Below the pieces are notes generated by a model. The model did no database searches. It was not told where the DNA came from and worked only from the letters and a program-made list of their open reading frames with translations. A stretch of DNA of 44,804 nucleotides from a virus, in IMG/VR virus record IMGVR_UViG_3300033150_001682, positions 1 through 44,804 of that record, one strand, 5' to 3'. The number at the start of each line of letters is the position of its first letter. Positions within the stretch are counted from its first letter, which is position 1. Shown piece after piece: positions 1-9,114 of this stretch. Made by a program: the position numbers and the translations under genes.

Positions 1-1
1 C

Positions 2-727
2 GTTGGCTACTCGTCTAAGGGTATCACTCTTATTGTCCCAGTTAGTTCTCCAGCAGCTACATTTGGGTTTAATGAATTAGAGGATGTTGGACTGGTTAAT
101 CAGGGAGCTGTGAATGGAGATCTTAATCGTCAGGTGTTTCTCGGAGAAGATTATGTTCTTAGAGAAGTAACTATGAAGGGGATTAAGAGATTAGGGTTTG
201 AGAGATATATGGAGCAGCTGGAGGGAGAAGATGTTGTTGTTAGTTATGATAAGAAGCTCAAGGATTTTTATATAGGGAATAGTGAGAAGACATACCTACT
301 ATCTCCAAACGGTCTCACTGAAATCCCTCAGCATCCAAGTGCTGTGTGGAGAAGGAACAGGGAGACTCACATGCTTCCTGATACAACAGATGATTACAAG
401 CAACTCATCATAACTCAACCTTTCGACTTCGGCATGGCTGGGCAGAAGACTATCTTTGAGGTGGAGACAGACTTGTTGTTAGGTGACAATGTTGAGGCTG
501 CGATTGACTATTACATCAATCCGACTTCATTTGGGACAACTGATTATAGGCCTCTTAACAACCAAAACACAGTATCTATCATAGCAACTGGCAATGCCTT
601 CGCCGTTAGACTAAGATTTGATCCTACTTACGATAGTCCAAGAATAAGCTATATAAAGGTAAGATATAAGATGACAGACTTGAGATCAATCAGAGGCATC
701 TATGCACCTCCTCCAAGGGGACAGTGA
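2..727 (+). CDS. Phage structural (tail) protein, 5' end cut by window edge
   Basis: The reading frame is open from base 2 and ends at a TGA at 725-727, so the N-terminus lies outside the window. About 241 residues are visible. The sequence is rich in beta-strand-type stretches and has no signal peptide or membrane segment. It is followed with a one-base overlap by the next late gene and lies upstream of probable ejection proteins, so a tail or tail-tube role is likely by position only. I recognise no family motif. Confidence 0.6.
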   Translation, partial: VGYSSKGITLIVPVSSPAATFGFNELEDVGLVNQGAVNGDLNRQVFLGEDYVLREVTMKGIKRLGFERYMEQLEGEDVVVSYDKKLKDFYIGNSEKTYLLSPNGLTEIPQHPSAVWRRNRETHMLPDTTDDYKQLIITQPFDFGMAGQKTIFEVETDLLLGDNVEAAIDYYINPTSFGTTDYRPLNNQNTVSIIATGNAFAVRLRFDPTYDSPRISYIKVRYKMTDLRSIRGIYAPPPRGQ

Positions 728-1191
728 TGTTAGTCAAGTTATTACCTGACCAGATATCTCGATTCTGGGACATTATCAAGTATGCAATCGAACAGTCCCT
801 CCCTCCTATCGCTGGAGAACATCCTAACAAGATGAACAACATCTTAATGTCAGCTCTTGATGGGTCAATAGATGTGTGGGCATCTTATCAAAAGACTGAT
901 GAGGGTAATAAGTTTGAGGGGATAGCTCTGACGGAGATTTTGTTTGATAGACCATCTAGGACTAGGAATCTGCTGATATACTGTATATACGGATATGAGA
1001 ATGTTGATGGTAGGTCGTGGAGAGAGGGACTCAGAACGCTGATAAAGTATGCAGCTAGCAAGAGATGTAACCAGATAATCGCTTACACTGACGTACCTCA
1101 GATAGCTAGACTAGTTGAACGATTAGGAGGGGAAGCAAGATATACTCTGCTGTCTTTTGATGTAAAAAAGATGATTAAAAAATTTAATTAA
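727..1191 (+). CDS. Small acetyltransferase-like phage protein
   Basis: 154 residues from ATG 727, whose A is also the last base of the upstream TGA stop; a GTG codon 3 bases earlier is the alternative start. The middle and C-terminal part (GVALTEI-like strand, then a helix, then IIAYTDVPQIARLVERLGG) looks like a degenerate GNAT fold, a type often found beside podovirus internal virion genes. I see no clear acetyl-CoA loop, so enzymatic activity is uncertain. The last codons (MIKKFN, stop) are encoded by the 25-bp palindromic element at 1169-1193. Confidence 0.6.
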   Translation: MLVKLLPDQISRFWDIIKYAIEQSLPPIAGEHPNKMNNILMSALDGSIDVWASYQKTDEGNKFEGIALTEILFDRPSRTRNLLIYCIYGYENVDGRSWREGLRTLIKYAASKRCNQIIAYTDVPQIARLVERLGGEARYTLLSFDVKKMIKKFN

Positions 1192-1193
1192 CT
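1169..1193. repeat. 25-bp palindromic boundary element, copy 1
   Basis: Left half AGATGATTAAA, right half TTTAATTAACT. It encodes the C-terminus and TAA stop of the gene ending at 1191 and ends 11 bases before the next ATG (1205). The ribosome site GGAG follows directly. Confidence 0.85.
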
Positions 1194-1204
1194 GGAGAAT
1201 ACTT

Positions 1205-2122
1205 ATGTGGTGGAGCTTTGAAGATATAGGAAAGAACCCGTTTGGGCCTCTTGTAAGATGCAAAGGAGGAGGTGGAGGAGGAGGTTCTGGAGCTGTCAGT
1301 TATCCAGCTTACATGCAAACAGTTCATAACGATTGGCTAGATAACTCTGGAGCCGACACAATCACTTCATCTATCACCGATGTAATGAACTCTGCACTGG
1401 GCAGCTCTCCCTGGACAACTCAGGTTGCTTATGATCCAGATGCAGATATAACTGAGATGGTCAACTCAGTTGATGGCTTGCAGACACTAGTTGATTTGCT
1501 GAGTTCTGGAACTACTCTAGATACCTTGATATCCTCTGTCCTAGATGATTCGAGGATAGATGACTCAGTAGACGAGTATGCTGCTGACCTTGACGCTAGG
1601 CTCACCTCCGAAGTCATTCCTCGTTTCGAGCGTGGGATGCAAGATATAAATGCGGTTGTGTCGTCTGCGTTTGTTATAGGTAGAGCTCTGATTGAGGAAA
1701 ACCAAAATCGTCAAGTAGCTAAGTATTCAGCTGATCTTCACATGAAAGCTTTCTCTGATGACGCTATCAAGTTGATATCCCTCAAACTCGAATATCAGCG
1801 AATGGCTACTGCTACACTGGTCGAAACTTATCGGATGAAGATAGTTGCGAAGAAAGAAGAGAATGAGGTAGCTATGAGTATAGATGAGAAGGATGCTCTG
1901 TGGGACCTCGAGGTATTCCAATACGGAGCTAACCTCCTAGCCGGAATAGGTGGAGGTACATCTGATACTCGTAAGCCCTCAGTATTGCAATCTGCGATAG
2001 GTGGTGCGTTGAGCGGTGCTGCAGCCGGAGCGATGATAGCTGGTGCATCTGAGGGAGCTATATCTGGCCCTATGGGAATGATAGGAGGTGCTGTTCTAGG
2101 TGCTGCGTCAGCGTTGCTTTGA
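1205..2122 (+). CDS. Probable internal virion / ejection protein with glycine-zipper C-terminus
   Basis: 305 residues from ATG 1205, with GGAG eight bases upstream. It opens with a CKGGGGGGGSG stretch near residues 20-28 and then an acidic, helical middle. The C-terminal 45 residues are a Gly/Ala-rich membrane-active type segment (GGALSGAAAGAMIAG, then GPMGMIGGAVLGAA). Glycine-rich helical tails of this type occur in podovirus proteins that insert into the cell envelope during DNA ejection. Its place just before a giant internal virion protein supports that role; function is inferred from composition and position. The TGA stop overlaps the first base of palindromic copy 2. Confidence 0.6.
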   Translation: MWWSFEDIGKNPFGPLVRCKGGGGGGGSGAVSYPAYMQTVHNDWLDNSGADTITSSITDVMNSALGSSPWTTQVAYDPDADITEMVNSVDGLQTLVDLLSSGTTLDTLISSVLDDSRIDDSVDEYAADLDARLTSEVIPRFERGMQDINAVVSSAFVIGRALIEENQNRQVAKYSADLHMKAFSDDAIKLISLKLEYQRMATATLVETYRMKIVAKKEENEVAMSIDEKDALWDLEVFQYGANLLAGIGGGTSDTRKPSVLQSAIGGALSGAAAGAMIAGASEGAISGPMGMIGGAVLGAASALL

Positions 2123-2146
2123 GATAATTAAATTATTTAATCAACT
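2122..2146. repeat. 25-bp palindromic boundary element, copy 2
   Basis: Left half AGATAATTAAA, right half TTTAATCAACT. It begins at the last base of the upstream TGA stop and is followed at once by GGAGG and the ATG at 2158. Confidence 0.9.
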
Positions 2147-2157
2147 GGAGGATTAAG

Positions 2158-3273
2158 ATGAATATCAGTAACTTGTTGCAAAATAAACTCTTGCTCCAAT
2201 ACCTAGCTGGAGCCGGAGCTGACATCTCGGCAGGCCAGCCGATTGGTCAGAATGTTAATCTGATCACTCAGCAAAATATTGCTGCCCAGAACTTCATGGG
2301 ACTGCTGGCGAAGATGCTGAAAGGGGAAGTTCCAGAGGGTGGTAAGGTAACTATAGATAACAAGGGAACGAAGATAACAGTTCCTAAGGAATCCACTACC
2401 ATGCCAGCACCTCTGCGGAGTGCTATTGAGGGATCTCAGTTACCAGGTGGCTCTGGAATCGACTGGACTGATCCACGTAATCTCTCAAAACTGGGCGTCC
2501 TAAACCCTTCCGCTAGTCCAGCTATCGGTGGTGCCGAGCTAGCTGGGCTGACCCCTGCAAACATTTCACAGGCACTAACAGGCGCTATCAGTGTGGAGGC
2601 ATTGAAGCAGAAGAAACTGACTGATCTCGTAGACATGGCTTACAGGAGGGCTCTTACTGAGCAGGCTCTAGCCAATGTGGAGAAGGCGAGGAAACCTGAG
2701 GCTCTAGACCAACCTTTTGTTGGAGGTCTCACGCTTCGTCAGTTCAATGCACTTACCCCTGATGCTAAGGAATATGTGTTGGCTAAGCATGGTGCCAGGA
2801 TTCTTGGTGATACAGATTTTATGCCTAAAAGAGAATGGGATGAGACTTCTCCTACAGAGAAGAAGAAGTTCCTAACTGAGTTGGCCGAGGATCCTAGACT
2901 CCTTGACTTGCAGAAAGAACTCCTTGAGGCTGGTAGGAATGTTATCTCAATCGGCGAGAAGGCTGAGACTGCTGCGGCAGTGAGAGGTGCAGTTGAGAAC
3001 GTTAAAGCTAAAAAATACTTTGCCGACCCTAAGGGACTTGCTAGAGATGTAGATAGGTATATCAACTCGAACGAGGCCCGAGATCAGATTATTCGATACT
3101 CAGATCCACATAAAATTGAGGTAGAGACTATTAGACTTAAGGAAAAATTCATCAGAAGTCGGATAGCTTCTGCCGGTGGAACTATTGTCGACGAAAGACT
3201 TGAAGGTAGAACTTTCGTGTTTACTGTGAAATGGCCAGATGGAACAACTAGTGAGGTGCGCTATGCTAACTGA
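2158..3273 (+). CDS. Helical virion-associated protein of unknown function
   Basis: 371 residues from ATG 2158 with an upstream GGAGG. The N-terminal 50 residues are Gln/Asn/Ala-rich (QNVNLITQQNIAAQNFMG), followed by a Pro-rich linker and long charged helices. The last 60 residues form a small strand-rich domain. There is no recognised family motif. It lies between the glycine-zipper protein and the giant internal protein and overlaps the latter by 11 bases, so translational coupling and a shared role in the ejection apparatus are likely. Confidence 0.6.
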   Translation: MNISNLLQNKLLLQYLAGAGADISAGQPIGQNVNLITQQNIAAQNFMGLLAKMLKGEVPEGGKVTIDNKGTKITVPKESTTMPAPLRSAIEGSQLPGGSGIDWTDPRNLSKLGVLNPSASPAIGGAELAGLTPANISQALTGAISVEALKQKKLTDLVDMAYRRALTEQALANVEKARKPEALDQPFVGGLTLRQFNALTPDAKEYVLAKHGARILGDTDFMPKREWDETSPTEKKKFLTELAEDPRLLDLQKELLEAGRNVISIGEKAETAAAVRGAVENVKAKKYFADPKGLARDVDRYINSNEARDQIIRYSDPHKIEVETIRLKEKFIRSRIASAGGTIVDERLEGRTFVFTVKWPDGTTSEVRYAN

Positions 3274-6200
3274 CCAGTTATTTGGAGAGAGTGAGACTCC
3301 ACTAACAGATAAACTTTTTGCTGAGAAACCTAAGGGTCTAACTGATCAGCTAACTGAGCAGGAACGAGGAGAGCTGGAGGAAATAACTACAACTCTCAGA
3401 GCCGAATCACTTCGTGAGAAAGATATCGGCAAAGGGACAATTCAGGGTGCTTTTATGAAGGAGTTTCTGGCTCCTTCAGTTGAGGAGTTTGACTCCTTTA
3501 CAACTGAACCTGTTCTAAGATCTGTAGGTAAAACGTTGAAATCAGCTGCTAAAGCGGCTGGAATGGAGCTCTTAGCGGCCTCTGAACTGGCCATGTCATT
3601 GGCCAGTGGTATGCTGTTATATCTCCCCTCTAAACTCTACGGTCTGATGGCTCTTCCTTTTGGTAGGGAAGTTGCTAATGTAGCTGAGGAAGAAATGGCT
3701 AAGTTAGGGTATCATCCTCACACAGAGAAAGGTAAGGCTGCTGCTAAGTTAGTAGGGAAGGGGTTTGAAACATTTTTATCGCCAGCTCATAAACTAGATG
3801 AGGTTATAAGTGGGCTGAGTCCTGAAGCTGGATATTTGGTAGGATTTGGAGCTGAGCTTGCAGAGTTCGCTCTAACAGGAGGCATGGTTAAAGGGGCTAA
3901 AGCCAGGTTCAAGCCTACGATCGAACAGGCTAGGAGGATTATAGATGCCAAGAGGAAGATGGAGATAGATAGGATAAATGAATTGAAGAAACAGGCTGAG
4001 AACATTCCTAATGAAGCTATTAAGAGAGCCCAGCAGAAAATTCTTGAGGTTGAAAAGATTCAGGCTGAGATAGATGCCAAGGAGGCAATGGAGAATCTTG
4101 ACTACGGAGAGATGATTAAGGAGGACTTGCAGGTTAAAGGTAGGAGAATCAAGAAAATCAAACAACCTAAGAAATACATAGCTGATGAAGCTATTAATAA
4201 GGCTATGGAGAGAATCAAGGTTGAGAAGAAAAAACCTCCGAAGCCAAAGCCGTTGGATGAAGAAGCTATTGAGGACTTAGCAACTATCAATGCTATCGAG
4301 AAGCATTATGGGAGGAAGATAGATGAGATTAGTGATAAGGAGATAGAGGATTGGTTTGCTGAGCAGTACACTACTGAAGACTACGTCTTTGGAGTAAGTG
4401 ACCGTAGGTTTGATGTTCCTATGCCTACAAGGATAAGGTCCATCATAAGCACGTTAAAAGATGAACTCCCATCTTTATTTAAGACGAATCCAAAAATTAG
4501 AGTTATAAAAAGTGAGGAGTTCATGACTAGAACAAAAGAAGGATACGAGTCATGGAGGGGACTCTACGACTCTGAGACTAACACAATATTTATTCCAGAG
4601 GATGTTGCAACTTCGGACTTAATTCACGAACTAGTACATTCACTTCAGAAGAATCTAGCTAAGAAAGTAAGCAAGTCTAGGTTGGAAGATATAACTAAGA
4701 AAATTGAGGATAAGATATCATCTAGGATGGAGGAAGCAGAGGCAGAACCAATTACTGACCTCGACCTCCAGACTGGTGCTCGAGAGCCAGAGCAACTTTC
4801 TACTGAAAACTCTCCCTTCCGTGAGAAAGATCCAGAGGTCACTGCTCAACAGAGGAAGTTATTTGAGGAGAAGAAAATAGGTGATAGTCCAGAAGTGATG
4901 GTCTCTAAGTGGCTCAATGATGTGAATAGTTGGTTGGATGGGAAGGAGGTTGATATTGAGAAGGTTAGGGATAACTTGAGTACGTTAGCGATAGCTACTA
5001 AGGACCCAGCTAACAGAATTGCTCTGTTAGATTACTTTAATGGAGATGCTGCAGCAGTAGACAATTTTGCTGAGTTGGTGAGTAGTGCGGCTGAGTGGGC
5101 GAGGAGAGCAGAGAGGAGTAAGGCTGAGCCAGGGGTTCAACTGAATATGATGATTCCTGTTGACCAGCTTCCTGAGGCAGTTAGAGATTTGGTTCTGAAA
5201 GGTAAAGAGTTTGCAGGTAGAGTTATTAGAGCGGGTGATCTGTACCGCAATAAAACTATATTTGACAAGACCGGATTCTGGCTTGGGAAAGATGGAAAGT
5301 GGAGATATGAGATAGATGATAGTAAGGCCGAACTCAGACTCCCTAAGGATCGTCGCACGCTGGATGGTTTCTCTACAACGTTAGGAGAGATACTTGATTA
5401 TCCAGAACTGTATAAGACAGTTCCTGGAATAGACAGTATGAAAGTGTATTTCAGAGACTTAGGAGGCGATGCTGGACAGTATACTTCTGGAGGTGGCAGG
5501 ACACTCGGAAAGGGATACATAGCAATAGACCCACATAGATCTAGGAATATAAAGAAGACCTTGTTTCACGAGCTACAGCATGCAGTTAATGATGTAGCTG
5601 GGTCTAGATTTCGTGGAGCCAGTACTGGAGTTGCTGGAGGATACTTTGAGTATCTCATTGATCCTGGAGAAATGGAATCTCGTCTTGCTGAGAGAAGATT
5701 GAGGATGACTGCCGAGGAAAGAAAGAAGACTCCGCCTTGGGAGATGTTAGATAGGATGCTAAGAGCGGAGATGTTCACTAGGGATGTTAGATTAGGGCCT
5801 AAGTATGGAACTAAGCTCTACTCAGGAATTCCTATTGATCTAGCATACGAGAGATTAAAGAGAGGATTATCCAGAATCATAGACGATATAAGAAGAGGTG
5901 GACTCGAGGAATCAGCTAAACAAAATATCTTGAAAGGTTACGAGCTACTAGACAGAGATCTACATCGTGGAGCCACTTGGCTAGTTGCGCACGCTGATAC
6001 AGTTCTTCCTATAGTAGAAAGAAATAATCTCGACAAGCGTCCTCTAGAGATTGCTGCTAGGTATGTAATAGAGAATAATATAGAAATAGAAGGCATAGAC
6101 CTACAGGCTAGGGCCAGAAAGATGCTAAACAGAGCTACTGGCAAAGTAGTCAAGCTCTACGACATAGGAGGTGCTATTGGAGAAGGTGCTAAGCAAGTGA

Positions 6201-8917
6201 TTGAGCTCTACAAGAGTGCTAAGAGGAAGGGTGAGGAAGCTAGAGGGATTAAGGACTTCAAACCTAAGAGAGCTGTTAGAGAGTTGCTGAAGGAGCTCAC
6301 TAGGTCTTTCGTAGATCGCTCTGGAAATATAAGGAAGGACTTGCTGGACGTATTGGGAGAGAAAGGCTATGGTGTTATTCAGAGAATGTACCTCTCCAAG
6401 GGTGCTGGGGCTCTTGCAGCAGCAAAACTTAAGCAGATGCAGAAGGAAGTCTATGGAGGACTATCGAGGAATGAAAAGCGCATCCTCGATGATATTATCT
6501 TTCATTCTCGAATCCTAGACATAGCCAAGTATAAAACTGCAAAGGATTTTAAGGAGCTGAAGAAGTATCCTCCTGAGGAAAGCATAGCTTATCTAGAACT
6601 CTTTGGTGAGATGGAGGGGCTTTCTCCTGAGAGAGCTCATGAACTTTATCATGTTAGAGAAGATGGTGGTATAGGTGGGAGGGCTGGTGCATACTTTGAG
6701 TGGATGAGAAATACACTGAAGGATATGCTTGATGCAGAATTAATTACTGAACAAGAATTTAAGGATCTCTCTGCACACAACTATAGACGGCTGAAGATAG
6801 TTGATATATTTGATAAGAGAAGACCCTCGCTTGTTAAGAAGGGGATCAGTGTATATGACTCAGGAGTTGAAGCACTTGCTAAGGGAAGGGAATCGACTAT
6901 ATTTGAGCGAGATGCCCAGGTTATGGCTCTTGAAGTGTTTAATAGAGCCTATGGGAGAATCCTGAATAATGAGGCTAATAAGGCCTTGCTTGAGGTTGCT
7001 AGGAAGTATCCAGATAATCCTCTTGTTAGAGTAAGCGAGAAATACGGTGGTAAGGGGAAGATTCCATCTGGGTGGAATAGGATGTTCTTGTATGAGAAGG
7101 GTGAGAGGATTCCCATTTATCTTTCTCCGGATATGAGTAAGGAGTGGATTTCGGCTAATCCAGAGACCACTTATAGATATAGTCAGTTTTTGAGATATAT
7201 TTCAGGATCTCCTGTTCTAAGAACATTTGCTACTGGAATCAACTGGGGGTTTGCTCTAGCCAATATTCCTAGGGATGTGATGCACTTGTGGTTTGCTGCT
7301 AGAGTTTACGAAGATGGAAAGTGGAAGCCTGTTTATAGTTCTCACGCTCCAGTTTTTGCAGCTCAGCTCACGAGAGACCTACTGGTGGTATTCCCTGATG
7401 CTGCGCTGAGGAGAGGAAGGTACAAGGATTATATCAACGAAGGTGGCGGGATGGAGTTCCTAGTTCACCAAGGCAGGATTCTCAGACGTGGAAGACATAT
7501 TGAAGGGCCGCTGGATGCTTTTTATAAGTACCTAGGATACTTTGGTGAGACATCTGAAATTTTGACTCGTCTAGCGATTCGTGAGAGGGTGATTAGGAGG
7601 AGGGCTAGGGAGAGAGGTATTTCGGTTGAGAAGGCAAGGAGAGATCCTAAGATTGCAAAGGAAGCTACATTTGCAGCAAGGGATTATATAGACTTTGGCC
7701 AGGGTGGAGGGATAGCTAAGGCACTTGATAATGCTATTCCTTATTTCAATGCTCCTATCCAAGGGACAAGAGGGTTGCTCAGAGCTTTCAAAGATAACCC
7801 TTGGTCATCTATGTATAAACTGTCTCAGTTTGCTGCACTTGTAACTGGATTGGAGATAGCTGCTGAGAAGTTCGCTTCTCAGACCATGAAAGAAGTTACT
7901 GGTTCTGTAGATGATAAGAATAATCTTATTATTCCGCTAGGGGATAGATTCTCGTTTGTGGATGAGAGGGGTCAGACGAGATACCCATATTTCAAAATTC
8001 CTCTTGATCCAGGTCAAAGATTCTTCAAAGCATTTTTCAGAGCGGCTGCTAGAAAGTGGCTCGGGTATGAAGTTGATGAAGGAGAGGTTGCCTCTACATT
8101 GAAGGAGCTGTTTCCTGTTGAAGGCACCAGTGGTGTGCTTCCTCCAACGCTTAGTGGAGCTCTTGGGTATGTCACTAATAAGGACTTTTGGCTGAATGAA
8201 GATGTGTGGAAGAAGACCGAGCCGTTTAGTTTTCCCCGCAGTAAGGAGGAATATACGAGTAGAACTCCTGAGGCTTATATAGATATTGGAAAGTTAACTG
8301 GACTGAGTCCGGAGAGGACTAGGTATGTAGTTGAGGAACTGGTTACAAATGGAACTGTCTGGTCTTACTTGCTCGGCCAAGGTTATGATGCAGCTTTTGG
8401 TGATCTTCCTAAAGAGAAAAAGGAGCAGCATCTAGCTATGGTTCTTTCTGAGATGCCTATTATAAGAAGATTCATAGGTGTCACCAATCCTTACATGAAG
8501 CACGCCACAAAGATTGATGAGGCTCAAGAGAAGGCAGTGCTGGAGAGATTTGTGCAGAATAGAAACTTCGATATTAAAGTTGAGGCTTATCTTTATGGGA
8601 AGCCTGGATTGGTGAGTAGAGAAGAGGTTATCAAAGAGGCTCGAAAGTATAAGGATGTAGAGACCTACGATCGACTAATGGATAGATTCAGATTCGAGGA
8701 AGCAATCAAAGATCTACCTGAGAAATCCTTCTGGCGAAGAATGAAGGGGTTGATGACTGAAGCTAAGGCTAGAGTGTTTGTGGATAGATTGAAGAGTGCT
8801 AGTGAAGAGGAGAAGGATCAGCTGTGGCGAGAGTATGTAATAATCTCCAGAGCAAAAGGCGTTATTTCTCCAGAGTTTAGGAGCGAAGTAGAGAGACTGA
8901 TGAGAGAAGAAAGATGA
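3263..8917 (+). CDS. Giant internal virion protein with two zinc-protease motifs (large polyvalent protein)
   Basis: 1884 residues from ATG 3263, chosen because GAGGTG lies six bases upstream; an in-frame ATG at 3239 has no such site. Residues about 100-135 form a hydrophobic helix (ELAMSLASGMLLYLPSKLYG). Two metalloprotease HExxH motifs are visible: HELVH at 455-459 and HELQH at 769-773; the second is followed by a Gly-rich loop and then GEMESRLAERR, as in large-polyvalent-protein peptidase domains. The C-terminal third (IDFGQGG...IPYFNAPIQGTRG) matches my memory of the LPD38 family of phage giant proteins. These are packaged in the capsid and ejected. The TGA stop lies inside palindromic copy 3. 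Confidence 0.85.
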   Translation: MLTDQLFGESETPLTDKLFAEKPKGLTDQLTEQERGELEEITTTLRAESLREKDIGKGTIQGAFMKEFLAPSVEEFDSFTTEPVLRSVGKTLKSAAKAAGMELLAASELAMSLASGMLLYLPSKLYGLMALPFGREVANVAEEEMAKLGYHPHTEKGKAAAKLVGKGFETFLSPAHKLDEVISGLSPEAGYLVGFGAELAEFALTGGMVKGAKARFKPTIEQARRIIDAKRKMEIDRINELKKQAENIPNEAIKRAQQKILEVEKIQAEIDAKEAMENLDYGEMIKEDLQVKGRRIKKIKQPKKYIADEAINKAMERIKVEKKKPPKPKPLDEEAIEDLATINAIEKHYGRKIDEISDKEIEDWFAEQYTTEDYVFGVSDRRFDVPMPTRIRSIISTLKDELPSLFKTNPKIRVIKSEEFMTRTKEGYESWRGLYDSETNTIFIPEDVATSDLIHELVHSLQKNLAKKVSKSRLEDITKKIEDKISSRMEEAEAEPITDLDLQTGAREPEQLSTENSPFREKDPEVTAQQRKLFEEKKIGDSPEVMVSKWLNDVNSWLDGKEVDIEKVRDNLSTLAIATKDPANRIALLDYFNGDAAAVDNFAELVSSAAEWARRAERSKAEPGVQLNMMIPVDQLPEAVRDLVLKGKEFAGRVIRAGDLYRNKTIFDKTGFWLGKDGKWRYEIDDSKAELRLPKDRRTLDGFSTTLGEILDYPELYKTVPGIDSMKVYFRDLGGDAGQYTSGGGRTLGKGYIAIDPHRSRNIKKTLFHELQHAVNDVAGSRFRGASTGVAGGYFEYLIDPGEMESRLAERRLRMTAEERKKTPPWEMLDRMLRAEMFTRDVRLGPKYGTKLYSGIPIDLAYERLKRGLSRIIDDIRRGGLEESAKQNILKGYELLDRDLHRGATWLVAHADTVLPIVERNNLDKRPLEIAARYVIENNIEIEGIDLQARARKMLNRATGKVVKLYDIGGAIGEGAKQVIELYKSAKRKGEEARGIKDFKPKRAVRELLKELTRSFVDRSGNIRKDLLDVLGEKGYGVIQRMYLSKGAGALAAAKLKQMQKEVYGGLSRNEKRILDDIIFHSRILDIAKYKTAKDFKELKKYPPEESIAYLELFGEMEGLSPERAHELYHVREDGGIGGRAGAYFEWMRNTLKDMLDAELITEQEFKDLSAHNYRRLKIVDIFDKRRPSLVKKGISVYDSGVEALAKGRESTIFERDAQVMALEVFNRAYGRILNNEANKALLEVARKYPDNPLVRVSEKYGGKGKIPSGWNRMFLYEKGERIPIYLSPDMSKEWISANPETTYRYSQFLRYISGSPVLRTFATGINWGFALANIPRDVMHLWFAARVYEDGKWKPVYSSHAPVFAAQLTRDLLVVFPDAALRRGRYKDYINEGGGMEFLVHQGRILRRGRHIEGPLDAFYKYLGYFGETSEILTRLAIRERVIRRRARERGISVEKARRDPKIAKEATFAARDYIDFGQGGGIAKALDNAIPYFNAPIQGTRGLLRAFKDNPWSSMYKLSQFAALVTGLEIAAEKFASQTMKEVTGSVDDKNNLIIPLGDRFSFVDERGQTRYPYFKIPLDPGQRFFKAFFRAAARKWLGYEVDEGEVASTLKELFPVEGTSGVLPPTLSGALGYVTNKDFWLNEDVWKKTEPFSFPRSKEEYTSRTPEAYIDIGKLTGLSPERTRYVVEELVTNGTVWSYLLGQGYDAAFGDLPKEKKEQHLAMVLSEMPIIRRFIGVTNPYMKHATKIDEAQEKAVLERFVQNRNFDIKVEAYLYGKPGLVSREEVIKEARKYKDVETYDRLMDRFRFEEAIKDLPEKSFWRRMKGLMTEAKARVFVDRLKSASEEEKDQLWREYVIISRAKGVISPEFRSEVERLMREER

Positions 8918-8936
8918 TTAAATTATTTAATTATCT
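8912..8936. repeat. 25-bp palindromic boundary element, copy 3, at a convergent gene junction
   Basis: Left half AGATGATTAAA, right half TTTAATTATCT. It contains the stop codons of both converging genes: TGA at 8915-8917 for the + gene and the complement of TAA at 8923-8925 for the - gene. Confidence 0.9.
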
Positions 8937-9105
8937 TTCTAAGCTTGCATCTGAGCATCATTATAGTCCACTGAATCCTCCCGCAAAGCCAAGCTCCAAC
9001 ATACGTCCTATGTTGATGATGGCAGAAGTCGGAGCAAGTCCAGCGAAATTTAATCTTTTGTTTCTCTCTTGGGACAGGTAGCGGTTCAAATTGTGTCTTG
9101 TCCAT
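8923..9105 (-). CDS. Small Cys/His-rich phage protein
   Basis: 60 residues from ATG 9105, with a strong GGGAGGTGA about ten bases upstream, close behind the stop of the upstream ATPase gene. The WTCSDFCHHQHRTYVGAWLCG segment has Cys and His spaced as in a small metal-binding protein. The C-terminus RKIIK-stop is written by the palindromic element and is identical to the C-terminus of the unrelated methyltransferase at 35364-35963. Function unknown. Confidence 0.6.
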   Translation of the reverse strand: MDKTQFEPLPVPREKQKIKFRWTCSDFCHHQHRTYVGAWLCGRIQWTIMMLRCKLRKIIK

Positions 9106-9114
9106 CTTAATATC

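Noticed and set aside
8912-8936. The palindrome as an ordinary intrinsic terminator
   Set aside because: The stem would be almost all A-U and has no GC-rich core or T-run; real terminators in the window (25795, 29543) look different. A termination role by another mechanism is not excluded.
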